Positions 26,830 through 32,747 of a DNA stretch of 32,747 nucleotides are shown piece by piece. The DNA comes from Thraustochytrium sp. TN22 (taxonomy: Eukaryota; Sar; Bigyra; Thraustochytrida; Thraustochytriidae): positions 1 to 32,747 of the forward strand of contig JABLUY010000330.1 in assembly GCA_013306675.1 (NCBI GenBank). Reading direction: 5' to 3'. Position 1 is the stretch's first letter. Every line of letters starts with the position of its first letter. The notes under the pieces were generated by a model that saw nothing but the letters and a program-made list of their open reading frames with translations, did no database searches and was not told the origin of the DNA. The translations under genes were made by a program, and so were the position numbers.

Positions 26830-29733
26830 CTACCGTGCCAGAGGCCTTGGCCGGTGCAAGGCCGCGTCGTAGTCGTAGAGGTCGAGGTCGTACTGGCGTG
26901 GCACGGGGATGGGACGCACCTCCGCGCTTTGAGGCTGCTGCGCCGTCTCGGCGCGCCGGCCGCCGAGCAGCGTATAGGCGAGGAAGCCGGCGCCGGCCAG
27001 GACGCTCGCGACGAGCGAGATGCGCAGAGTGGCGCGAATGAGGCGCTCGCGGCGCTGACGCGCGCGCTTCTCCTCGGAGACGGGGCGCGCCAGGTCCGGA
27101 CGCAGCGCAACACTCAGCAGGAGCTCGAAGAGCACGCCGAGACGAAGGCGGTTCTTGGGCAGCACGAGCGCCACGGGCTCCGGGTTGGGCAGACTGTACG
27201 CGGCGCACAGCATGGAGGCCTCCTCGATGGCCTGCGAGAGGTGCGGCGTCTTGGACGGGCGCGCGTCGCCGCCCGCGGTCTTGGACTGCGCGCCGCCCGC
27301 GCCGCCGCTCGCGGCGACGTCCTCCGCGGCCGCGCCGGGCGAAGCGCCTAGGAGGCGCTCGGCCTCGACGATGTCCACCTTGGTGGCCAGAAAGACGAGC
27401 GGGACGGTCTCCGGGATGCGCTTCTGCAGCCCGGCGAGCCAATCCACCGAGGATGGGTTGGTGCTGTCGAAGATCATGATGGCGAGGTCGCAGTCCACCA
27501 TGCCGTTGGCGAGGGCCTCCTCAAGCGCGTCGTCCTCGGCAGCCACCTCGGTGAGCACCAGGTGGCGCGCTGGCGTGGGCGCTGCGGCCGTGGTGCCGAT
27601 GCCACCGGCGCTCGGCGCCTTGATGCGCACGCGGCCCACGGCGTTGCGGCACGAGCGCTTGCGCTCCTCTACGTTGAAGTCTGACGACAGCGTGTACGTC
27701 GACTGGCTCTGGTGCTTGAGCGCACCGCCCGCATTGCTAGCAGCAGAGCCGCGCGCCCCCGACAGTTTCAAGAGCGCGCCCACCGTGTCGGCGTCCTCAC
27801 CCGATTCCGCCTGCTTCTCGGCGACGCCCTTGGACTCGGCGTCTTCCTTGTCAGTGGCGTCCGCCAGGGCGCCCTTGCCCTGGCTCCCGCCCTCCGGCTT
27901 GCGCTTGTGCTCTTGCTGACCCGTGCCCGCCGCAGCTGCCGCCGAGGGCGCAGCGCCGTCGGCCGTCACCTTGCCAGCGCCCTCCGCCTGCTTGTGCTCC
28001 GGCAGCTGTTGCTGCAAGGGCTGTTGTTGTTGTTGTTGTTGCTGCTGCTGCTGTTGTTGCTGCTGCTGCTGCGACTGAAGGCGCTGGTGGTGCTGCTGTT
28101 GCTGGTGCTGCATTTGCATCTGCGCAAAGCCCGAGCCGCAGAGCGCGTCGAGGAGCGTCGACTTGCCAACGCCGTGGGCGCCAAAGACAAAGGCGCGCAC
28201 GGTGTTGCGCTGCAGGTCGTTGCTGGAGTTCTCAAGCGAGCGCTTGCGCGTGAGCACGACGGCCGGCTCCTTGCCGCTGTCGAAGCCGAGGAAATAGAGG
28301 AAGAGCAGCGTGAGGTGCGGCTGCAGCAGCGTCACCATGTGCCACTGCGCGAGCCAACCGCCCAGCGTGACGTTGCCATTGCCGTCGACGCGCGTGCCGT
28401 TGGGGAAGTCATCCAAGAAGCCGAGAGCCGCGGGCGCCGGCCCGCAGCGCAGCGCCTCCTCGGCCGTGAGCAGGTCGTCCGGGTCGCCGCCGCCGCCGCC
28501 GCCCGCCAGATTGAGGGCGGCCGCGCTGCGCACGGCGGTCGCGGCATCCGAGGAGGTGGCGGCGTCGCTGGCAGCCTCGTCCAGCATGCTGGCGTAGCGC
28601 GCGGCGGTCCAGGGCCGCATGCCGTTGGGGCAGATGGAGAAGAGCTCGGCGCGCTCGGCGGGGCTCAAGGCCTGGTCGCGGTCGCGGTCGAACTGGTGGA
28701 AGATGTCGGCCAAGAAGGCCTGCGCCTGCTTGCTGAGCTCCACGGAGCGCTCGCGCACCGTGCCGGGCATGGGCAGCACCCGGGAGGCGGCCGAGACCGG
28801 CGCCGCGGGCGCAGGTGCGGCGCCGGTCTGCAGCGCCAGCACCTTGCGCGGCACCATGAGGCGAAGACGGTCGTTGTAGCCGAACTGGCGCAGCACGAGC
28901 CAGGCGGCCTCGGCGCGGTTGCGCTGGATGAACTTCTTGTGGATCTGCAAGAAGCCCTGGAAGGTGATGCCGGAGGCCGACACGTTCCCAGCGCCCTCGG
29001 CCTGCAGCATGTTCTTGACGTCCTCGATGTCCGTGGGCTGCAGGCGCGCGCCGAAGCAGGTCTCCTGGAAGTCGATGAGCTCGGCGTCCGAGAGCACGTC
29101 GTCGCGGTCCTGGTCGAAGATGCGGAAGACGCGGCGCAGCGCGCCCACGAAGCGCGAGGTGAGCTCGGTCGTCTTGGTGTCGAAGAGCGGCGCGATCGGG
29201 TAGACGACGGCCTGCTGCGCGAGCTGGAAGACGTCCGACACGTTGATGTTGAGCTTGGCCGAGCACACGGTGCAGGCGTCGACCTGGCGGAAGTCGTCCA
29301 GCACGGGGCCCATCCTGCTGCGCAGTTCCTCGGCGTGCTCGTCCGACTTGGCGAGCAGGTCGCTCTTGTTGCCGACCACGACAATGGAGCCCTTGAAGAC
29401 CTTGGTCACCTCCGGCAGCCAGTAGGTGCGCACGCGCGCGAGCGTGGCCTCTTCCGCGGAGCTGTAGACCACGATGACCACGTCGGCCTGCGCCACCTGC
29501 TTGAGCGTGAGCGCGCGGTCCTCCTGCGCCGAGCTCGTGTCGGTGATGGACAGCGCGATGCCGTCCGCCGTCTCCTCCGGCGGCACGCGCACCTGCTGCA
29601 GCACGCGCGGCACGGACTCGGGGAAGATGCTGCTCACCAGCGTCGTGATGAGCGACGTCTTGCCGCAGCCGGCGTCGCCCACCACCACCATGTCCACGGA
29701 CCGCCGCTGGGCGCCGCCATCCTGCTTCAGCAT
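26830..29733 (-). CDS. Miro (RHOT/Gem1) mitochondrial GTPase with polyQ insert
   Basis: 967 aa against about 620 in animals. Order: N-terminal GTPase (P-loop GDAGCGKTS at 19-27, DTSSAQED, NKSD), EF-hand 1 (FDQDRDDVLSDAELIDF), helical linker, EF-hand 2 (FDRDRDQALSPAERAELF) with its LM-like partner (VDGNGNVTLGGWLAQWHM), second GTPase (P-loop GAHGVGKST, Lys524; TKVD), a transmembrane helix (ISLVASVLAGAGFLAYTLLG) and a tail of about 40 residues. The second GTPase is interrupted straight after its P-loop by about 190 low-complexity residues including 17 consecutive Gln. Known: Miro sits on the outer mitochondrial membrane and controls mitochondrial movement, ER contacts and shape. The start at 29733 gives the normal short lead into the P-loop. 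Confidence 0.95.
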   Translation of the reverse strand: MLKQDGGAQRRSVDMVVVGDAGCGKTSLITTLVSSIFPESVPRVLQQVRVPPEETADGIALSITDTSSAQEDRALTLKQVAQADVVIVVYSSAEEATLARVRTYWLPEVTKVFKGSIVVVGNKSDLLAKSDEHAEELRSRMGPVLDDFRQVDACTVCSAKLNINVSDVFQLAQQAVVYPIAPLFDTKTTELTSRFVGALRRVFRIFDQDRDDVLSDAELIDFQETCFGARLQPTDIEDVKNMLQAEGAGNVSASGITFQGFLQIHKKFIQRNRAEAAWLVLRQFGYNDRLRLMVPRKVLALQTGAAPAPAAPVSAASRVLPMPGTVRERSVELSKQAQAFLADIFHQFDRDRDQALSPAERAELFSICPNGMRPWTAARYASMLDEAASDAATSSDAATAVRSAAALNLAGGGGGGDPDDLLTAEEALRCGPAPAALGFLDDFPNGTRVDGNGNVTLGGWLAQWHMVTLLQPHLTLLFLYFLGFDSGKEPAVVLTRKRSLENSSNDLQRNTVRAFVFGAHGVGKSTLLDALCGSGFAQMQMQHQQQQHHQRLQSQQQQQQQQQQQQQQQQQPLQQQLPEHKQAEGAGKVTADGAAPSAAAAAGTGQQEHKRKPEGGSQGKGALADATDKEDAESKGVAEKQAESGEDADTVGALLKLSGARGSAASNAGGALKHQSQSTYTLSSDFNVEERKRSCRNAVGRVRIKAPSAGGIGTTAAAPTPARHLVLTEVAAEDDALEEALANGMVDCDLAIMIFDSTNPSSVDWLAGLQKRIPETVPLVFLATKVDIVEAERLLGASPGAAAEDVAASGGAGGAQSKTAGGDARPSKTPHLSQAIEEASMLCAAYSLPNPEPVALVLPKNRLRLGVLFELLLSVALRPDLARPVSEEKRARQRRERLIRATLRISLVASVLAGAGFLAYTLLGGRRAETAQQPQSAEVRPIPVPRQYDLDLYDYDAALHRPRPLAR
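28021..28071 (-). repeat. In-frame CAA/CAG repeat (17 Gln) in Miro
   Basis: Seventeen Gln codons, a mixture of CAA and CAG, lie within the low-complexity insert of the second GTPase domain. Further Gln/His-rich sequence flanks it on both sides. Confidence 0.95.
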
Positions 29734-30007
29734 TCTGCCGCCGGCGCCCGCGCGCCGACGCCGCTGCCCGGAGCCCTCCTCCGCGCCGCCGCCGACCGCG
29801 CCGACCGTGCCGCGCAGTGGTTTTGCGGTTTGCCACCCGCCATCCTGCCCTGCAGCAGAGCAGACTCGGAGCAGAGCAGAGCAGAGCAGAGCTTTCCAAG
29901 TCCGAGTCGTCGCGCGCAGGCCAAAACCGTTTCCGCCCCGGACTCGGACTCGGGCTTGGGCTCGGGCTCGGGCTGCAACTTGGGCTCCGGCGCCGACTCG
30001 AGCCGCC
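29734..30007. promoter_or_regulatory. Divergent promoter region, Miro / ACBP-ankyrin
   Basis: 274 bp between divergent starts, the shortest such gap in the window. It carries an AGCAG/AGAGC run (29864-29891) and GGACTCG / GGGCTC repeats (29938-29975) beside the ACBP start. No TATA box seen. Confidence 0.55.
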
Positions 30008-30979
30008 ATGAGCGCGCGCGCGGCAGCGGCGGTCGCCGCGGTGGCCGGCGCGGTGGCCGCACTGCTCGTGCAGCCGGCCGCGCTCTCGGACCGCCGCGCG
30101 GTGGGCGCCGCGCTCGTGCTCGCCGGCGTCGGCGTGCTTACAGCCGTGCTGCAGAGCCAGACCGCCACGCCGCAGATCAGGCCCGTGGCCGGCGCCGGCG
30201 ACGAGCGCCGCTTCGAGCAGGCCAAGGCCGCGGCCAGCAGCGGCGCGCTTGGCAAGATCGACCAGGACGCGCAGCTCGAGCTCTACGCATGGTTTAAGCA
30301 GGCCACGGCCGGCGACTGCGACACGCCCAAGCCCTCCATGCTCGACATGGTCGCGCTCGCCAAGTGGAAGGCGTGGATGCGCGTCAAGAGCGCATCCCCG
30401 GCCGAGGCCCGCGCCGCCTACGTGGCGGTCGTCGACCGCCTGGCGCCCGGCTGGCACGAGAACAGCGGCGCCTCCGCGACGCCCAAGCCAGGCACTGGCG
30501 GCGGCAGCAGTGGCGGCGGCGGCGGCTTGGCGCCGCGCGTCAGCACCATGGCCCAGATGGGCGACGACAAGGCCGACGAGGACCTGAGCGCAACCGAGCG
30601 CCTCTTCTCGCTTGCCGGCAGCGTCGACCTGGACGGCCTCGCCGCGGCCCTGAGTGCGGCCTCCTATTCAGGAGACACGCTGCGCGCCCTCGTCGGAGAG
30701 GACCGCGAGACGCTCCTGCACATGGCCGCAGACCGTGGCGAGGTTGGCATGGTGGACCTGCTCATGGGCCTCGGCGCCGACATTGAGGCACGCGACGTGG
30801 ATGGTCTCACGCCACTCGCCTACGCCCTCATGAATGACCACCGCGACCTTGCCCTCCACCTCGTGCGCAAGTACGGCGCCGACCCTCGCGTGGAGGGTGA
30901 GGACGGCGAGCCGATTCTCAAGATGTGTGGCACCAAGCTCGCCAAGGACCTCCTCGACGCCAGCCCTGTTGCCCAGTGA
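30008..30979 (+). CDS. Membrane-anchored acyl-CoA-binding protein with ankyrin repeats
   Basis: 323 aa. Two hydrophobic segments (about 6-24 and 32-48) form an N-terminal membrane anchor. An acyl-CoA-binding domain follows (about 66-150) with the family's LYAWFKQATAGDC and MLDMVALAKWKAW blocks, which hold the Tyr and Lys residues that contact CoA. After a Gly/Ser linker (155-175) come ankyrin repeats (about 232-295: ETLLHMAADRGEVGMVDLL and GLTPLAYALMNDHRDLALHL). This order matches plant ACBP1/ACBP2 and resembles ACBD6 with an added anchor. Likely role: holding and trafficking acyl-CoA at ER or another membrane while docking a partner. It diverges from Miro, and an AATAAA lies at 31104-31109 downstream. 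Confidence 0.92.
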   Translation: MSARAAAAVAAVAGAVAALLVQPAALSDRRAVGAALVLAGVGVLTAVLQSQTATPQIRPVAGAGDERRFEQAKAAASSGALGKIDQDAQLELYAWFKQATAGDCDTPKPSMLDMVALAKWKAWMRVKSASPAEARAAYVAVVDRLAPGWHENSGASATPKPGTGGGSSGGGGGLAPRVSTMAQMGDDKADEDLSATERLFSLAGSVDLDGLAAALSAASYSGDTLRALVGEDRETLLHMAADRGEVGMVDLLMGLGADIEARDVDGLTPLAYALMNDHRDLALHLVRKYGADPRVEGEDGEPILKMCGTKLAKDLLDASPVAQ

Positions 30980-30990
30980 CTGACACTTGA

Positions 30991-31026
30991 GAGTGAGTGA
31001 GTGAGTGAGTGAGCGAGCGAGCGAGC
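30991..31026. repeat. GAGT/GAGC tetranucleotide run
   Basis: About five GAGT units change into four GAGC units within 15-50 bp of the ACBP stop codon. Confidence 0.85.
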
Positions 31027-31103
31027 TGGCTGCTCGCATGACGTGTATCTGTTGTTGACCAAATGAAGACATGTTCACTCGTGACCTACTCTACAAAGTC
31101 GCA

Positions 31104-31109
31104 AATAAA
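31104..31109 (+). terminator. Possible polyadenylation signal AATAAA
   Basis: A canonical AATAAA hexamer 125 nt past the ACBP-ankyrin stop codon, in an A-rich stretch. Whether this organism uses AATAAA is unknown, so the call rests on position and sequence only. Confidence 0.35.
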
Positions 31110-31247
31110 GAAAAGAGAAAAAGAAGGGGAAATGGAGCGAGCAAAGGAGCGAGCCGAGGCGCGAGCCAAGGGCCAAGGCGCGAGCCAAGGCGCCCACAGT
31201 CAGTCTCGGATTATGCGCAAAAAAGAGGCGCCGAGAGAGCTGCGGCT

Positions 31248-31373
31248 CGAGGTTTCGCCGTGGTTCGAGGTTTCGCTGTGTCTCGAGGTTTCGCTGTGTC
31301 TCGAGGTTTTGCTGTGTCTCGAGGTTTCGCTGTGGCTCGCGGATTCGCTCCAGCTCGCGGATTCGCTGGATGA
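31248..31373 (+). repeat. 18-bp minisatellite, seven copies
   Basis: Seven uninterrupted 18-bp units with the consensus CGAGGTTTCGCTGTGTCT. Units 2 and 3 are identical; unit 4 differs from them by one base, and units 6-7 are the most diverged (CGCGGATTCGCT...). The period is a multiple of three, so all frames across it stay open as six-residue repeats. Confidence 0.95.
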
Positions 31374-31433
31374 TTCGCTTGGTGGATCGCATGCCGATTT
31401 GCTCGCTAGCTATCTCCATGCGCCGTCATCTCA

Positions 31434-32291
31434 TCACTCGCAGTCGCAGTCCGCGTCGCTCTCACTCTCAATCTCGCGGCGCATGCCGGCGACGTTGGCG
31501 CGTACCTTGCGCGCAAAGTCCTTGCGAAAGCCGAGCGCGAGAAAGATCTCGATCGTGGTGAAGAGCGGCGTCATGAGGATGACCTGAAAGAGGTGGCGGC
31601 GCAGCAGGTGGAGCACGTGCATGGTGTTGGACCAGCCCTCGACGCTGACCTCGACGACGAACTGCAGCACCCAGAGCGCCACGTGCACCCAGGCGCCCCA
31701 CTCGAAGGGGTGGTCCAGGTGCTCGACGACGAACTGCGAGCTGACGTAGACGGCGGCCACGAGCGCGGCCGAGGTGAGCCCGACGACGGAGCGCTCGGCC
31801 AGCACGTAAAAGACCACGTAAAAGACGGTGAGCATGAAGGCCCACTCGGAGGCACTGGCCATCATCCACATGCCGGTCCAGAGCAGCGGCCAGACGCAGG
31901 CGAGGTGCACGAAGCGGATAAAGGACCGCGGCACGAGCAGCCTATAGTGCGCGAACTGCGTCTCCATGTCCAGCACCTGCGGCGTGGACAGCGCCCTGAG
32001 CAGCAGCAGCAGCACCGTGGAGCCCGCGAGGAAGTCCGAGTGGTTCCTCGCGTAGAACGTCAGCCCGATGAGCACGCCTGCGCCCGTGCTGAAGGCGTCC
32101 CGCGTGCCCAGCACCGTGTTGCTCCCGTCCGACGACTCCTGCAGCAGCCCTGAGGTCGACCTCGACCTGCGCCGCAGCCTGGCCGGTAGCGCGGCGGCCT
32201 CCTCGCCGCCGCCGCCCGCCGCGCACGCCGCGCTCTCCGCGCCCCACTGCTCGCTGCCGGCGGCCTCCATCGCGGCCATCGCGCTCAGCAT
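31434..32291 (-). CDS. Multi-pass membrane protein, possibly Mpo1/DUF962-like
   Basis: 285 aa from the first ATG; in-frame ATGs five and eight codons in are also possible. The N-terminal 65 residues are polar with an Arg-rich patch (LRRRSRSTS). Five to six hydrophobic segments follow. The C-terminal segment LFQVILMTPLFTTIEIFLAL followed by GFRKDF resembles the 'aPlF..lEvlf.lGyr' ending of DUF962/Mpo1 proteins (ER enzymes that shorten 2-hydroxy fatty acids in yeast). However, the family's paired His motifs are only loosely matched (FIRFVHLACVWPLL; EHLDHPFEW), and at least one expected His is not in place. It may be a diverged non-catalytic relative or an unrelated membrane protein. The acidic C-terminus ends in SDADCDCE. 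Confidence 0.6.
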   Translation of the reverse strand: MLSAMAAMEAAGSEQWGAESAACAAGGGGEEAAALPARLRRRSRSTSGLLQESSDGSNTVLGTRDAFSTGAGVLIGLTFYARNHSDFLAGSTVLLLLLRALSTPQVLDMETQFAHYRLLVPRSFIRFVHLACVWPLLWTGMWMMASASEWAFMLTVFYVVFYVLAERSVVGLTSAALVAAVYVSSQFVVEHLDHPFEWGAWVHVALWVLQFVVEVSVEGWSNTMHVLHLLRRHLFQVILMTPLFTTIEIFLALGFRKDFARKVRANVAGMRREIESESDADCDCE

Positions 32292-32747
32292 CGCGCGCCG
32301 CCGCCGCGCGCCGCCGCGCGCCGCGCCGCGTCGGCGCGGCCACCCGCCGGTGCCTGCCCGGGACGCGCCAACCTCTGCCTGCTTGCGCGTCGCCGCGCTC
32401 TGGCCCCCGCCGTGCGCCTCTGCGGCTCCGCCTCGCGCGGCGCCGCTCGCGCGCGCCCGCGCGCCCGCGCCCGCCTCTTCGCTCGCCGCCGCCGCCTCGC
32501 GCGAGGCGCTTCGATCGCCCTTGCCCGCGCGAGCTCCGGCGCGCTTCGGCCGGCGGGATGGATGTTTGTTTGGTCGGGCACTGGATGGATGGATGGATGT
32601 GGATGTCTCGAGTCTCGACCCTCGAGACGGTCGCCGACCGCGACGAGGACGCGCGCGACCGCGGCCCGGCGCAGCGCGGGGCCCGCGGCGCAGCGGCGCG
32701 GCGCGGCGCGGCGCAGCAGCGCAGCGCTTGTCTTTTGCCGTGACAAT
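32292..32747. promoter_or_regulatory. Upstream region of the Mpo1-like gene
   Basis: 456 bp to the window end, extremely GC-rich with CGCG-dense words, plus a GGAT tetranucleotide run (32582-32606). It probably holds the promoter of the minus-strand gene. No other gene is supported before the edge. Confidence 0.4.

Larger units (their letters stand above)
30980..31433. other. Convergent 3' intergenic region with repeats
   Basis: 454 bp between the 3' ends of the ACBP and Mpo1-like genes. It has a GAGT-then-GAGC tetranucleotide run (30991-31026), an AATAAA possibly used for polyadenylation of the plus-strand gene, GCGAGCCAAGG-type repeats (31140-31190), the 18-bp minisatellite, and a GCTAGCTA near the minus-strand gene's end. 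No gene supported. Confidence 0.6.

Noticed and set aside
27712-30297. 861-codon plus-strand open frame across Miro
   Set aside because: Antisense shadow of Miro; contains poly-Leu from the Gln repeat and no recognisable domain.
31063-31587. Frames with six-residue repeats (LEVSLC-type)
   Set aside because: Produced by the 18-bp minisatellite; the frame runs into the opposite-strand Mpo1-like gene.
1-32747. tRNA, rRNA, CRISPR or bacterial operon signals
   Set aside because: No T-loop-like motif, rRNA core or spaced direct repeats were noticed by eye, and the gene content and intron are eukaryotic.

Overview
The window is GC-rich nuclear DNA from a microbial eukaryote. It holds about fifteen genes whose orthologues are eukaryotic: a 26S proteasome lid subunit, Miro, a SNAP-25-type SNARE, an ER nucleotide(-sugar) transporter, a presequence protease, and an acyl-CoA-binding/ankyrin protein. 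Most are single uninterrupted reading frames; only one intron is clear (82 nt, GTAAGT...CAG). A Pro-Thr repeat stalk of the kind common in stramenopile surface proteins, the intron poverty and the high GC suggest a stramenopile, possibly a thraustochytrid-like protist. That placement is inference.

Layout. 1-1.5 kb: broken minus-strand coding sequence. 1.8-4.3 kb: a secreted Cys-rich protein (-) head-to-head with RPN7/PSMD6 (+). 4.3-5.4 kb: intergenic with a degenerate minisatellite. 5.4-9.9 kb: mitochondrial glutamate dehydrogenase (-), a small possibly mitochondrial protein (+), an ApaG-domain protein (+). 10.1-15.4 kb: a SET-domain protein with a signal peptide and an RDEL tail (-), then presequence protease (+). 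15.4-18.2 kb: a secreted peptidase-S74 protein (-) with a perfectly duplicated 3' end, then an SLC35B1-like ER transporter (+). 18.5-19 kb: a MAPEG-like membrane protein (-). 19-22.4 kb: a long stretch with no supported gene. 22.5-24.8 kb: an iduronate-sulfatase-like ectoenzyme with a probable GPI signal (+). 25.7-26.8 kb: a Qb-PH-Qc SNARE (+). 26.8-31 kb: Miro with a polyQ insertion (-), head-to-head with a membrane-anchored ACBP-ankyrin protein (+). 31.4-32.3 kb: a multi-pass protein that may be Mpo1/DUF962-like (-).

Neighbouring genes mostly lie on opposite strands, with five divergent pairs sharing short upstream regions. Two themes recur: mitochondrial function (GDH, presequence protease, Miro, the small presequence ORF) and the secretory/endomembrane system (RDEL SET protein, KKDA transporter, sulfatase, S74 protein, SNARE). 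They are not arranged as a pathway cluster. Intergenic DNA is rich in minisatellites and tetranucleotide repeats, including (CTAG)n tracts that place stop codons in all frames near gene ends. The strongest candidates for something undescribed are the ER-retained SET protein and the cysteine-free SNARE with a PH domain between its two SNARE helices.
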